DNA of 64,000 nucleotides, taken from positions 2,170,001 through 2,234,000 of the forward strand of contig JAAROD010000004.1 of NCBI GenBank assembly GCA_012274445.1, in the 5' to 3' direction. The DNA is from Sclerotiophoma versabilis (Eukaryota > Ascomycota > Dothideomycetes > Pleosporales > Didymellaceae). The position numbers and the translations under genes are program-made. Position 1 is the stretch's first letter; every line of letters begins with the position of its first letter. A model generated the notes under the pieces. It had not been told where the DNA came from and made no database searches. It saw only the letters and a program-made list of their open reading frames with translations. Shown here in pieces: positions 12,110-24,427 of the stretch.

Positions 12110-14635
12110 TCAAAGTCTCGCCATGGACCCTCTCTTCGCTCTCCCCTTAGCCTTCAGCTTGGCAGCCCCGACTTCTTCTCTCCCTATGCTCTTTGTATCT
12201 AGAATATCGCCCTCCCACAAGCCCTGGCCTACAACATCCACCAGACTGAGCACCCTAGTCTGGACTGTCGCACCATCACGTCTGTTTTTGCCTTCGCGGC
12301 GACTGGCACTGATGCGTTCGGCGAAGCGCCACAAGGGGCCGTCGGCGATGATGCCTTTTGATCCTCTAACGGGTGTCCACTTATCAGCTAATCGAATGGT
12401 TGTTGGTGTCTTCGCATTCTTGCTCTTCGCGACAATAATCATGCCTTCTTCCTCGAACCGTGTGTATGAGTTCTTGAGAGTCTCTTTGTTGACGGCTTCG
12501 TAATAAGAGAGATCTCCTTGATGATACAAAGTCTTGCCGAGCAGTTGGGAGCGATCTTGAACGCGCTTCATATCCAGCCACCTCTCATTTGCGGTGGATG
12601 ACTTAGTGGAGGTATGGTTCAAGGGTGGTGTGAGCATCATGAGCGAAACGGACCCGAGCCAGGCGGCTTCGATGAATGGCCAGATAAGGAAGCAGTAGAA
12701 GTCGAAGTTTTCGCGGCCAGTCTCCCGTTCTTGGTCGCTCAACTCCACGTATTCGATGACGCCCTCGGTGTTGCGGGTTACTTTGATGACATTGTCGGTC
12801 TCTAGGCCAGCAATTGTGCGCGCAAGATTGAAGTCAAGGCCTTCGGTAGGAAATATGAATTCACCACGGAAGAGTTGAGACAAAAAGCCGACTTGAGCGT
12901 GCAGGTCAACGTAAGGCATGCGCTGAGATTCGGGAGCGCCGCCGCGTTTGACGGTGCTGTATAGCGCAGCAGAGACAAGAGACTGAAGGATAAAGAGGTG
13001 GATTGTCATGTTGCGGTAGAAGGAGAGCTGGAAGCTAGAGTCAAGTGTCAGCGGACGTAATTGAAAGCAAGCACACGGGACGTACCGGTCGACGGCGTAG
13101 TAAGTATCCTCCGGTAATCCAGGCACGAGGCCAACAAGTCCTGGACCAAGCACTTCAAGCGCTCGATCCACCACAACACTCGTAGGAAGGTTCCCAAAAT
13201 GCGCAACTCTACCGCCCTGAGCACGAACGCGATCGCACAACCACTCCACTCTTCTGATTAACTCAGTTTTGCCTACACCGCGCCCTCGAAGTGTGAGCAG
13301 CACTGTGCCAACCAGCGCAGTGGGCATGACTACCGATACGTCGTTGATCTCAGATAACACTTTGTATCCAAGCGTTCGTAACAGGCGAATGCGATCTTCT
13401 TTCGAGTCGAGCTGTTGCGGCAGCTTACCAGCTCGTTCGCGTTGTTGGTTAATGAATGTACGTAGCGACCAGGGTTCGTGGAAGCGGACATCGACACGTC
13501 CGAGCTTGAGTGACAGCACAGAAGATGATGATAGAAAATCCATTAGATTCTCTTTCGGTTTTGGCTGACCAAGGAGTTCGCTGATGTACGAGTCGACTTC
13601 AATCACTTTGTCGTACTGTGTGGATACTGGGCATATGATGGCATCCTCAACGCGCCCGCTTGCCACACTGTCGAGCATGTAGCTCAAGATGCCGAACTTG
13701 GGAGGCAGAAGCTTGCCAGTGCGACTCCTGCCTCCTTCAACGAAGCACTCCAAGTTGTACCCGCATTGTAGTAATGTGTCGATATAGGCTTGTACGAGCG
13801 TGATGTATAGCTGATCATCTCCGAAACTCCGCCGTATCCACATAGCTCCGGCATGCTGTAAAAAGGAGCCGACGACAGGAAAGTTGAGGTTATCGCCGGC
13901 GACAACGGTGGGCAGCGCGAGACCTAGGCGGTAGCAGATAATCTGTAGCGAGACGTAGTCGACGTGAGAGCGGTGGCAGGGTAGGAAGATGATGGAGTGC
14001 TTCTTCCGCGCTGCCTCGGCGGCGACAGTGCGCAGTCGCAGTACCTCTTCGCTGGACACGTGCACGCCCTGGTGGTATGCCCTTGTCAGGAGCTGTGTGG
14101 CCAGGTAGTAAGCGCCGCGAATGAAGTTTTTGCTCTCCATCTTGCAGATCATACCGTCTGTCCATGTCTCGCTGACTTCCATCAGCGACTCTTCGATCTG
14201 GGTTTTCCTCTTCGCTTTCTTGTCTTGCTCCCCGACACCGCCACCCTTCTGCACCTCGATGCCCAGCAAGCCCTCCTTAACTTCCACCTCGACCCTCCTC
14301 TCTGCCAGCTCCCGGACTTTGGCGACAAGCATGGGGTTGTTGAGCACGCGCGTCTTCATGTCCTCCGAAAAGCCGGAGTAGAACTCGGGCTGGCCAACGT
14401 GGTTGTCGAACGAACGCCATCCTGTGCCGGAGAACTGCAACGACACTTCGCGGATGAAGTCGAGCGGTGACGAGCGAAAGCGCGCATAGCTGTTTATGAG
14501 GCCTCGGTCAGGCGATTCGTTGTAGCCGACAGCGTGGAGGTGAAGATCGTCTGCGGCAGTGATGCTGAGATCGGGCGCATATTCGGATGTGGTGGCACGG
14601 GAAGAGGTGGCCTTGCCTTCTTTAGTAGCGGTCAT
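12110..14635 (-). CDS. PlsB/GNPAT-type glycerol-/dihydroxyacetone-phosphate O-acyltransferase
   Basis: Transfers an acyl group to the sn-1 position of glycerol-3-phosphate or dihydroxyacetone phosphate, the first step of glycerolipid or ether-lipid synthesis. Acyltransferase block I, HRSHVD (HX4D, about residues 221-226), and the FVEGGRSRTGK block (about 298-308) are intact. One 51-nt intron (13035-13085) is removed to join VDR to FQLSFYRNM, giving 824 residues. The intron is a multiple of three without a stop, so an unspliced reading also stays open. I start at MTATKEGK (14635), although the frame is open upstream to 14788. The protein ends in Met-Ala-Arg-Leu; ARL fits the peroxisomal PTS1 consensus, as AKL does in mammalian GNPAT. 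Peroxisomal location is therefore likely but inferred. Confidence 0.9.
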   Translation of the reverse strand: MTATKEGKATSSRATTSEYAPDLSITAADDLHLHAVGYNESPDRGLINSYARFRSSPLDFIREVSLQFSGTGWRSFDNHVGQPEFYSGFSEDMKTRVLNNPMLVAKVRELAERRVEVEVKEGLLGIEVQKGGGVGEQDKKAKRKTQIEESLMEVSETWTDGMICKMESKNFIRGAYYLATQLLTRAYHQGVHVSSEEVLRLRTVAAEAARKKHSIIFLPCHRSHVDYVSLQIICYRLGLALPTVVAGDNLNFPVVGSFLQHAGAMWIRRSFGDDQLYITLVQAYIDTLLQCGYNLECFVEGGRSRTGKLLPPKFGILSYMLDSVASGRVEDAIICPVSTQYDKVIEVDSYISELLGQPKPKENLMDFLSSSSVLSLKLGRVDVRFHEPWSLRTFINQQRERAGKLPQQLDSKEDRIRLLRTLGYKVLSEINDVSVVMPTALVGTVLLTLRGRGVGKTELIRRVEWLCDRVRAQGGRVAHFGNLPTSVVVDRALEVLGPGLVGLVPGLPEDTYYAVDRYVPCACFQLRPLTLDSSFQLSFYRNMTIHLFILQSLVSAALYSTVKRGGAPESQRMPYVDLHAQVGFLSQLFRGEFIFPTEGLDFNLARTIAGLETDNVIKVTRNTEGVIEYVELSDQERETGRENFDFYCFLIWPFIEAAWLGSVSLMMLTPPLNHTSTKSSTANERWLDMKRVQDRSQLLGKTLYHQGDLSYYEAVNKETLKNSYTRFEEEGMIIVAKSKNAKTPTTIRLADKWTPVRGSKGIIADGPLWRFAERISASRREGKNRRDGATVQTRVLSLVDVVGQGLWEGDILDTKSIGREEVGAAKLKAKGRAKRGSMARL

Positions 14636-15052
14636 CGTAAGTAGCTGTGCGCCGGTGTGCGGGTGGGTGCACCGATCGATGGGAGTATTCAACGTGGACG
14701 CTTCATGGGCAGACTGTAGCTGATAGCGTGTTGCTATGTGCAAGAACAGAACACTATATGAAACAAGGGTATATTGTAAAGGGAACAAATCATGACATCG
14801 TGGAGCAGATCATCAGGAGCGTTGGTATTGGAGCACGTTCCGATGTCGTCAAGCTTTCGACCCTTGAACTTCCCTGTGCCGAGGTTGTGGGGAAGCTTGC
14901 ATATCGCTCTCATTCGTCAATGTACACCACGCAGCATCTTCCGTCAACGTTGCTGGACATAATGCAATCCTCGACACAGGAAGGCCAAGTATTTATCCCT
15001 TGATGCTGTGGTATCTTTTTATGCCATACTGAACTAACGTGGGTGCTAGCTT
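14636..15052. other. Intergenic promoter/3' region, no gene seen
   Basis: Lies between the start of the acyltransferase and the stop of the WD40 gene, both on the minus strand. It should hold the acyltransferase promoter. No domain-bearing frame is seen. Confidence 0.5.
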
Positions 15053-16853
15053 TCAGAAGACCTCCCACAGACTGACCTTCCCATCCTTGGCCCCTGCAGC
15101 AACCCAATGCTTGACCTGCATCTTTTCCTCGCGCTGTCTCTGCAGCTTGCTGAGCCCTGTATCCCTCTTCGCTATCTCTACGTTGGCTCCTGCCGCGTTT
15201 CCTTGTTCTATATCATGACTCACATTCTCAGGCTCCAATATCTGCCCAAAAGCCACAGCATACACACCCTCTTTGTGCCACTTCAGCACTGCAACTTCCT
15301 TCAAAGTCTTGGCGCTGTATATGCGGACTCGTGAGTCCCAACCTCCAGTGGCTAAGAGCCGTCCGTCGGATCGTACTGAGAGGGATTGCTGGCCAGCATG
15401 TTTGGTATTGTTGACCTTGTATGGTAATTGGATAGATGGCGCGGGTAGAGAAGAGGGAGCTGCGAACTGCGCGGTCTTTGAGGGCATTGTCACATTCGAC
15501 AAGAGCGAAGTGAGGCCACCGCCTTTGAGACTCGACTGCTGAGGCTGTGCTGAAGCGGCGATGGGACGTTTGGAGAACGACAAAGGTTTGTCAAGTGTCT
15601 CTTCTGGAATGGAGCTGGGTGGGTCATCCAGTGGTACATCTGTGGTGTCATCGCCAACTGCCGCTTTTGAGGTAGTTTGAAGCGCGGGCTGTTCGGCGTC
15701 TGGAATGGGTATAGAGACCGGCGGATCATCTTCATCGTTTTGAACGGATAGTGGTGGCTTCTCGTCTTCCACTCTAGATGATAGGTATGGAATGCGGTGG
15801 GCTGCAACGATAGCATCAGCACCGGAAGTGAAGTAGACCTTAGCGTCTGGAGAGGCGTCCAACGATAAAATCGGTTGTGTGTGAGGTTGACTGAGATATA
15901 CAAGCTGAGCTACCTCAATACCTGAGCCCTCTTTCTTTGGTAGTAGGTGCACAGCTGTAATTCCTCCTTCGTAACCTGTAATTACGAGCGTTTGTTTTGC
16001 TGCCGGATTTTGTACAAGCTTTATAGCCATGACCATTCCTGCCTTCGTCAGCATGGTCGTTAAAGCTGCTAAAATAGGAAGGTAGTGGTTGCTCGTCATC
16101 TCAAAGAATTGCCTATGGATATGTGGCAGCATGGTACCTACCTGTATCTTTCGACCATGCGCGAGGAACTGTATATCTGAGCCTCTCTTCTGGAAATTGG
16201 TACACTTCAGCCTTCTTGTCGTCTCTGGCTGGTACTGCAACTAAAATTGAAGCGTGCTCTTCATTCGACGTAAACAAGGCTCCTCCAGTTGTATTCCTGT
16301 TTTTCTGTGTCTCTTCTTGCACAGACGCATAACACACAGAGAAGGCGCAGAAGTTGAGGGTGTTCACTGGTAGTGTATGCAAAAGCCATGGCGTCGGGCG
16401 ATGGCCAGAGGGAACTTCTGCAGGCAAAGATGTCGATAGTGCAGATTCATCCGCTGCGCGTATCTGCCATATTTTGAGACTGTTGTCGCGACCGTGACTA
16501 GAGGCAAGGCAAGACGTCAGTTCCAGGAATTGATTTGGGCATGGTGAAATAGCATAAATTTGAGACCGCGATTGCAAGTGCAAAGGAAGCAATACGATCG
16601 ACTGAACTCACGTTATGACCCTGTCACGTGCCCATTCAGCTGTTCCTAGGATGGCACCATCGTGGGCCTTCCACACAGCTAGTGCACGTTTGGTCTCGAG
16701 TTTCCAGTATATGACCCAGCCATCTGCATCACCCGTAATGAGACGAGTGTTCTGGCGCACGAATTGGACGCTGTGTATCTGCGAGGCATGACCACGAAGG
16801 ATATAGCTGGGCTGAGCTGGTGGCAGAGTTGATGATTGGTGTTCAAGTGCCAT
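15053..16853 (-). CDS. ASA1: WD40-repeat protein, ASTRA-associated protein 1 (ASA1) type
   Basis: Beta-propeller protein. The yeast homologue Asa1 associates with the ASTRA/TTT chaperone complex that matures PIKK kinases. Minus-strand exons are 16853-16612, 16497-16142 and 16068-15053, giving 537 residues. The first WD repeat reads LRGHASQIHSVQFV then GDADGWVIYWKLETK. Later repeats include HGRDNSLKIWQ (rejoined across the 114-nt intron) and, near the C-terminus, LLATGGWDSRVRIYSAKTLK and AAGAKDGKVSLWEVF, at which the protein stops. A Ser/Pro/Asp-rich disordered insert sits before the last two repeats. The acceptor at 16069 was chosen because it restores the frame into AGMVMAIKLV. Assignment to ASA1 rests on overall repeat pattern and ends; moderately sure. 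Confidence 0.82.
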
Positions 16854-18362
16854 GGGTGGTGAGTGCAGTCTCAGAAGTTGGCAATCCGGAACGAGACGAT
16901 CGCCGAGCTGTGGGACGGGCGCCTGTCAAATCGTTCAAAATTGTCGCTTTGCAGTAACGCTACGGTGACAGCGCAGGCACTGCCCGCTTTCCGATCCAGT
17001 TTGCAGAGTGTCGTGGAAAGGGTTTCTCGTTGACAATGCTGAGATGCAGCGCGCGTCTATGTTTGGGTGCAGCTGAGAGTTTAAATCGAGCTTGCAGCTG
17101 CCTGCTCTACCACAGCCCAATGCGCCGACCGGGGCTCGACAGGGACCCTGCGCGACAAGCAAAGCAAGATCTACATGTTGTCTTCAATGTTGTTATGTCC
17201 TTCATCTTCCCGGACTCTCTACTCTCGACGACGAGGTGATAATCGCCGGCAGCTGCAGGGAAGAGCTATTTTAGGCGATAGCTTGTTTTCATTTTCTTAC
17301 AAGACTTAACGACCTAAATATGCAGGCGGTCATCATGCATCAGCGCCATCAAACTGTGAAATGCGAAGCAATGAACATTGCAAATTGTCCAAGAGACGTT
17401 CCTGCAGTGCAAACGGCGACGTCGAAGGCAAACTGCGGATAGTGTGAAAATCAATAACTTTATCAGGGCACGAAGTCGCCGAATCGCATTGCAAATCGCA
17501 GCCAAGTATTGCACATCACTGCCGGAGCAGGACATGCCGGCGCGCATCATTGGATTGGCGTTTGCTTGTGACAACCCGCTGTATAGGACTCTCTGCCCCT
17601 CATCTCGATGCAGCTGCTTGTTTTCTTCTGCAGCATTGGAGTTAGGGATCTGATGTCCAGCGTGAACGATTCTACACGTTCCAGGAGTTGAGCGCCATCA
17701 AAGCAGCCCTTAAAAACGTCACTATCCAGGGATCAGGAGGCCTCGCTTGCACCTGCCGCCTTGTACCGCAGGTCGATCCTTCCTTGAACCCAGCGAAGCT
17801 GAGCAGCAATCCTTCTCTCGTCATCGCTTGTCTTGTGCCAGCCAGCCAGGGCAAATTCAATAAATCCTCTTCTTGCGACGCGCATTCACGGTCCACATCC
17901 TACTGCAACCGCAAAACCGGATACAGGATTAGTCGGACGCCCACTCCGGTCCCGTAACTGCCGTACCTCGCTCTCCCGCGGCTGCACAGCAATTACTGCC
18001 GACCCCCTTCAACCCTCCGCCTGCACACCGTTTGTGCGCTCCTACTACTGTGGGCTGAACTTTGATATTTTTACCCCACGTTATTCCATTGCTCTCCCAA
18101 GCACCATATATAGAACCATATCCACTGTCACGCGCGCCACCCTTGGGAGTTTCCACCATCGCGCGACATCGATTGCACGTCAGCCCCCGAGGAACCTAAC
18201 CAACTTTCTCGCCGCGATACCACACTGCCCACGACACACAGGACGGACAGGCGGAGAATACTACAGCGCGCGCAATCTAGCGCCACCCTCGTCCTAGAAG
18301 TGCTGAGCTGACTACGGGGCGCTGGTTCCTGTTCAGCTGAATGCTCTCGAGGGGACGAAAGG
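16854..18362. other. 1.5 kb divergent promoter region
   Basis: Separates the minus-strand ASA1-like gene from the plus-strand regulator at 18363. No coding region is recognised. It probably carries both promoters and a long leader of the regulator gene. Confidence 0.5.
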
Positions 18363-20472
18363 ATGGCCAGCACTGTTGTCGCCACACCTCCACCCAGCAA
18401 CGACTCGCCAAGTAACAAGACATCGAAGAAGAGGGAGAGTGACGCTATACCAGAAGGCAAACCTAAGAGGACGCGCACGGGATGCTTGACGTGCAGGGAA
18501 AGGCACCTGAAGTGCGATGAGAACAAGCCATGTTGCAACAACTGCGCAAAGTCGCAGCGCGATTGCAACTGGGGCAAGAAGCTCAACTTTCTTGACACCA
18601 CATGTGAGAAGAACGCCTACTTGATCCCCAAGGGCGCCGAGTACCAGGTTGCCTTTCAAGACGAGTCTAGAATCATCGCGGCCGAGTATGTGGGCGGACG
18701 AGAGATGTATCCTGCGGAAGAGGCCGACACATACATACCAATGGCCGGTAATGGCTTTCCGATGGGGCCCCCTGGGGGTATTGCACCTCCGCCAGCTGCA
18801 CACCAGCTCCTTCCTCCCATTCAAGGCATGACTCCAGAATCCTATCAACAGGCGCAACACTACAATTACGATCACCAGCAAGTCTCACAGCAGCATCACG
18901 CACGTGCTCGTAAGTGGTACCTCTTCCATCAACAACCAGACGCCTGTACTGACTGGAATAGATTCCAACTACTCGAACTCGAATCGATCGCCATACTCTA
19001 TGGATCATGGCGCAAGTCCAGCACCGATTCCCACCCGCGACTACCTCAAGTCCCAAGAAGAAGTACTTTACATGCAGGTGTTTGTCGAAGAGATCGGTAT
19101 CTGGATGGACAGTATGGATGGGCATAAGCACTTCTCGCGCCTGCTTCCATTCCATGCGTTGAACGAGCCCATGCTGCTAAACGCTTTCTTAGCTTGTGGT
19201 GCTCGTCATCTGGCACTCGTGAACCCCAAATACAGCGAGGAGAAGGCCCTGCACTACTACGATATTGCGACACGAGACCTCTTGCATTCCTTACAAGATC
19301 CGGATCGCGATACGATCCTCTGTGCGACCACAGCAGTCATCCTGAACGTATACGAGATCATGGGCGAACGAGCGTTGCAGCGGATGAACCACATTGCTGG
19401 TGCTCGAGCGTTGATAAAGGAGTGTCGCTGGAACGCACGATCGATTGGCGTTGGAGCAGCCTGCTTTTGGCTGAACGTCGGCATGGAGATTCTCAGCTGC
19501 CTTCACTTCAACTGGCAGGTGGCTTGGGAGCCAGACGACTGGGGTATTGAGCTGGACTTCTCGCCAGAGACCGAATCAGGAAAGGAGGAGACCTGGACTC
19601 ATAAAATTCTATATATCGTTGCAAAGATATGCAACTACCGTGCGTCAATACCGCGGAACCCAGACATCGCAAGGCAGACGCTACAAGACCGGCACAATGA
19701 GTGGTTACGCCTGAAGGACATGACAGACCGGTGGAATGAAGGCATCCCACGCACAATGCACCCAATGGCATATCTGTACCCAGGCCAAACGATTTCAGGC
19801 TCAGCTTTCCCAGAAGTATGGTTGATCAAGCGAACCTCGATTGTGGCCAGGCTTTTCTATCACACGTGTCTGGTCCTGCTTGCCCAGATCAACCCAATAC
19901 AGGGATCCAACGAGCCAGAGATGTGGAGCATGATCGAACAAAATTCGAAATTTATCTGCGGTATCAGCGCCCATGTCAAGGACCGTGGTGTTGCAAGCGT
20001 AGCACTGCGCTCTCTTGCTATTGCGGGTGAGTGTCTCACGGATCGAAGAGAACAGGAAGAGGTCCTCCAAATCTTCGATAAGATTCGTCAGGAGACAGGC
20101 TGGCAGGTTGGCTTTGTAAACACAGAGCTAAAGTCAAAGTGGGGCTGGGATGCGCAAGAGCAGCAGCAGCAGCAGCAGGCAAATGGCCATGCTCAGGATG
20201 CAAACACAGCCTATCAGCAGCAACAAGCGCATCAGGCTCAGGTGGTCGCGCAGCAGCAGATGCAACCCCCACCGACGCAGCCTCCTATCATACGGCCAAG
20301 GCCTCCACCAGGTTTTGGCAACCCACTTCTTGTTGCAGACTTCAACATGCCTCAACATCCTTATCAGAGCCATTACGTGCCGGCGAATTTCATACAGCAA
20401 CAACAGCCGGCAACGCTCCTTCAACCACCCATTGCCGTAGCGAACGGTTTCGGGGGGCATCAATTCTACTGA
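18363..20472 (+). CDS. Zn(II)2Cys6 transcription factor with Fungal_trans_2-type C-terminal domain
   Basis: Predicted nuclear regulator of 685 residues in two exons, 18363-18909 and 18962-20472. The 52-nt intron has a GTAAGT donor and a CTGAC branch site. The zinc cluster is at about residues 41-68 (GCLTCRERHLKCDE, then CCNNCAKSQRDC), directly followed by WGKKLNF. A Pro/Gln-rich linker leads to a long alpha-helical domain typical of PF11951-like regulators (FLACGARHLALVNP, then HYYDIATRDLLHSLQD). The C-terminus holds polyglutamine and glutamine/proline tracts around 20161-20300, a plausible activation region. No closer orthologue or pathway can be named from sequence alone. Confidence 0.88.
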
Positions 20473-21341
20473 GTCCTTTGTTGTTGTACAATTACAGCCT
20501 CTGGGCTTTCTTTTGCTCAATTCTGTACTATCGATTTGTCTCTGCATTGATCCTGAAGCGCCGGCGTCCTCGGTTCTCTTTTGAGTTTCGGTCCTAAGTG
20601 TGGACATAAAATGCGAGCAAGCGCTCCCCATGATGTTACGATCAGCGATTTCAACTTTTCGAAGAAAGGTAGACGTTATCGATCTACTGACTTGCATAAT
20701 GTAAATATACCCCAAACGTAGCGTGTTGAGAGGAGGATACACAATATCACAGCTACAGTCAGTACCATAGTATCGCACCTTGAGCGAGGTCTCACATCAT
20801 TATCATGCAATTTTCTGAAGTAAAGTCACTGGTGTTTCCTCCGAGTCAGCCGCTATATCGACAATCGTTATGTCGGCAGCTAGAGAAGGTTTTAGGAGAT
20901 GATTGTAAAGTCTAACGGCATGTCATCCTACGCCAAGGCATATTCATATTACACCGGATGAGCTTTGTTCTTGGACGGAGAACTTATCCGAGAGCAGTTA
21001 AGTGTAACTTGAAAATACCCCGCAACAACTCCGGAGCACCCCTTCTTAAGAATTTGATAACCTGGCTGAGTGCATGCCAAGTATACGACCCAGCACCGAC
21101 GCCTGGCACAAGCTGTAGAATTGACTTGGTATTCAGCTTAGAGCATGATTGCTGGTGGAAAATGGACACCTTGAACGAACAAGCCAAGGAGACCAACGGT
21201 AAGTGCCACCCAACTTGAAGCTTGATCTGAAGCGTCATGCTGTAGACATAAAGGTCAATTTCCCAGTCCTTGTATGTTTCACAAGAAGCGTCTCTCAAAG
21301 CCCACTACTGGAAGTATCTTCGTTTTGTTTTCGGAGACACA
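20473..21341. other. Intergenic, 3' and promoter sequence
   Basis: About 870 bases between two plus-strand genes. I see no gene. It holds the 3' end of the regulator transcript and the promoter of the secreted lactonase-like gene. Confidence 0.5.
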
Positions 21342-22648
21342 ATGCTCACTCCCAATTTTGCACCTTTGCTCATCTTGCTCCTGCCTCTCCTAACAAACGC
21401 AGCTACCCTCTTTGCCGCGCAATCAAACGGCGACTTGAGCACCCTCTCACTCATCCGGCATGGCAGCTCTTACAACCTTTCTGTAACCTCGACCACTCGA
21501 GAAGCTGGCGGTAATCCTTCTTGGCTGAACATCGACTCGAAGCAGCGACTTCTGTACTGTCTCGACCGCGGCCAGAGCAATGCCACGAAAGGCTCACTCA
21601 ATTCATTTCGCATCGACGAGAAAGGAGTGCTAAGTAAGATAGATAGTGTCGATGCCCCATTTTCGGGCGTAGCAGCTGAGTATCTCGATCTTGGGGAGGG
21701 GAAGAGGGGATATATTACGGCCAGCTAGTGTGTCCCTCTTATTCTCTTTCGTTTCTACCCATCGATTGACTTAGAAAGCAACAAATCTGCAATTGCAGCC
21801 TTCTTATTCACCTCCAACGGCTCTCTGGAACCGCCAGTACAAGTCATATATCCGACATCCAACATCACAGGTCCCATTGCTGCAAGGCAAAACAGCAGTC
21901 ACTCACACCACGTCATTCTCGATCCAAGCCGGAAGTACGTTCTGGTTCCCGATTTAGGCGCTGACCTTATTCGCGTATTTACATACCACCCCAAGACGGT
22001 TGCGCCGCTCACTGAATTGGCTCCTTTGAGGACGGAAGCTGGCGCGGGGCCCAGGCATGGTGTATTCTGGAAAGCCCCAGGGCGAAGTAACGAGGGGGAC
22101 CAGTATCTGCTCTTCAACGGTGAATTGAGTCAGAAAATGTACTCCTACCGCATCATATATACACCCAACGGACTGGTGTGGGAGAAAGTGTTCGAGGCTC
22201 CTGCATTGGGGGAGCTAGGGGAGAAGCTGCCTCCCAACACGGCACCGACGAGCGGGATTGCAGTTTCGGTGAGTCTTGTCTCTTTCCTACCGAAGCTGAC
22301 AGGGTGGCAGCTGACGATATGTAGCCTGATCAGAGATTCGTTACCGTGAGCAGTCGACAGCATTCTTTTAATTTGTCGCCTCTGTATCAGAAGGAGCCAA
22401 GTGATTCGCTTTCCGTTTTCAGAATACATGAGAACGGTACACTCTCCCTCGTTCATATCGTTCCTTCAGGCGGTTATGTGCCAAGACACTTTAGTCTGAA
22501 TAAGAAGGGGGACAAGGTCGCAGTGGGTCATCAGGGGCATAGTACGGTGGTGATTTGGGAGAGGGATGTTAGGAGCGGGAAGATTGGGGAGATAGTTGGA
22601 GAGACAAAGGTCAATGGGCCGGTGGTGTTTGTTGGATGGGATGAGTGA
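21342..22648 (+). CDS. Secreted lactonase-family seven-bladed beta-propeller protein
   Basis: Resembles the 6-phosphogluconolactonase-like/YbhE family (PF10282), often secreted in fungi. Its true substrate is unknown. Exons are 21342-21727, 21779-22268 and 22325-22648, giving 399 residues. The N-terminus MLTPNFAPLLILLLPLL is a clear signal peptide ending near TNAATL. Propeller motifs include GGNPSWLNID near the start, SHHVILDPSRKYVLVPDLG in the middle and PSGGYVPRHFSLNKKGDKV near the end. The first intron is the weakest part: the only acceptor that avoids a stop is the AG at 21777-21778, a few bases after a better-looking TTAG. Several Asn-X-Ser/Thr sequons agree with secretion. Confidence 0.83.
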
Positions 22649-23953
22649 GTGGCTGACAGGGGCACTTCCACATTAGAAAGGCTTCTGGCCAAATGTCGGG
22701 GAAAGAACTTCAATCAGAGCTCTCGAGCATGGCGGCTTGATATGAGCTTGAATCCAGATTGTGTAGTTGTATATACGATTTGTTTCAGCTGTCAAAGAAT
22801 GATACGTTGGGCTGATAGACAGGTCTGAAAGGAATGAATAATCAGAGTCGTCCAAAGGACCTCGTTGGCAGAACAGGAATGCACCAGGAGATGCAGACTA
22901 CAACATCACAGCTGATTATTCACGTCAAGAACCTCGACATAGAACAGTTTGTCATCACAGTTCACAGGTCGGCTATCAAGGTACTCAGAGGTTTGCTACT
23001 ATAAGGACCGGCCGCCTTCCCATTCTGTGGGCTGTCACCCCTCAGACTGGCCCAATCCACCTTGACGCAACCGCAGGCAATGACGCAGGTCTCCTTTCTT
23101 CGCCGTCGACCCAGCGACTTGGGCGCCCAGCTGACGCGCGGTCTCGCCATACCTAAAGCCACGAACTCTGCTCTGCCCCGCACTAACTGTAATGTCCCAC
23201 GATGTCAGCCCTTGTCTGTCCCCCCGCACCCGCAACCACGGCTTGTTACCGCGATCGTGTCTTCGAATGCCTTGGCCGTCCACTCACGATGGCGATCTAT
23301 TTGCGACTTGGTTTGAAGACGCGGTATTCAGGCGCGCGGCAGATTCCAGATATTTCAGAAGATCGTGTAGGCCGAAGTGTTGTTGATCGTCTCCTCAGTT
23401 CGGTCTGTCATTGTCGGTCACTACGGTATTGTATTCACATGGATCCTCTAAGATATGGGGTAAGGACGAGGCACGCCGTTGTTCCGTAGCGGTCTCGATC
23501 GTTACCCGAGTCACTTTGTGCAGAGTTGCTCGAGGGGAGCGCTACCTACCCCGCCATTCTTATCACGGCCTTGCGGGTCACAGACATTTCCTTTCGGCAT
23601 CAAGGATATCCATACGGTAGCCTGGGAGCCGCATGCAAGTGGATCTGGCCAGATGTTGAGGCAGTACTGCTATTGGACGATAGCCTTGCTCTTTCTAGGT
23701 AACGGGAGGTGCATTGTGGGATGTGGCTTGTCGAGCTTGCTCAACAGCTGAGGGACAACGTTTCGGGTGCGTTCGACCGACCCAGTTGGCAGGTGTAGCA
23801 GTCCAAATCCCCAACACTATGCTGGGCTTTCTTACTCGTATAAGCAACACCCTCAGTTCCTTCGTCACACTGCACGGCCGTGGATAGGTGTTGAGTTGAA
23901 TAAAAAAGATCAGGAGATACCCGTGTCCCAAAAACAGCAAGCTACCTAACATC

Positions 23954-23978
23954 AAGTCGCCCCGCCCCGCCCCGACTT
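23954..23978 (+). promoter_or_regulatory. Tandem CreA-like sites inside an inverted repeat
   Basis: Three CCCCG units in a row are flanked by AAGTCG on the left and its exact complement CGACTT on the right. Two units (23960-23965 and 23965-23970) read CCCCGC, which on the other strand fits the CreA/Mig1 consensus SYGGRG. They lie about 580 bases before the ADH start. CreA repression of alcohol dehydrogenase genes is known in Aspergillus; a role here is inference. Confidence 0.4.
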
Positions 23979-24427
23979 GCTGTCTGCTCACCCCTCACAC
24001 CACAACGAACGCGTCTTCGACCCTGGCCCTGATGTGCATACTAATGTCAGGCCACGCTAGCCCATACTATTCACGGGTAGTCCATTCCGCTGATGAGCGT
24101 CTGCGGCCTTCACGCCATGAGTTTCGCCTCCCGTCCGATGCATCATCATCCGACAGTTTGTCGTCCGGTTCTTGAAAATGTACCCCTCGGTGGGCACTAC
24201 GCCTCACGGTTGGGCCTTCCCAGGCCAATGGCAGGTCTTGATCACTCACGAAAAGGCTCCGGCTTGCCAAGCAGGACACTCCGAATGACCGGTAAAGAGG
24301 AGCTTCTTGCTGACCAGAGCTGTAGTTGCCCAAGAAAGCAAGCGCTCGAGCTATCGACACCCTAGTCTTCAAAGTATACTTCAGGTGGGGTTACAGTCTC
24401 AAGCTCACCAAACTGCTCGTTTGCAGG

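Noticed and set aside
14636..14788. N-terminal extension of the acyltransferase to 14788
   Set aside because: Open frame only; no conserved residues, and the family-like start is MTATKEGK.
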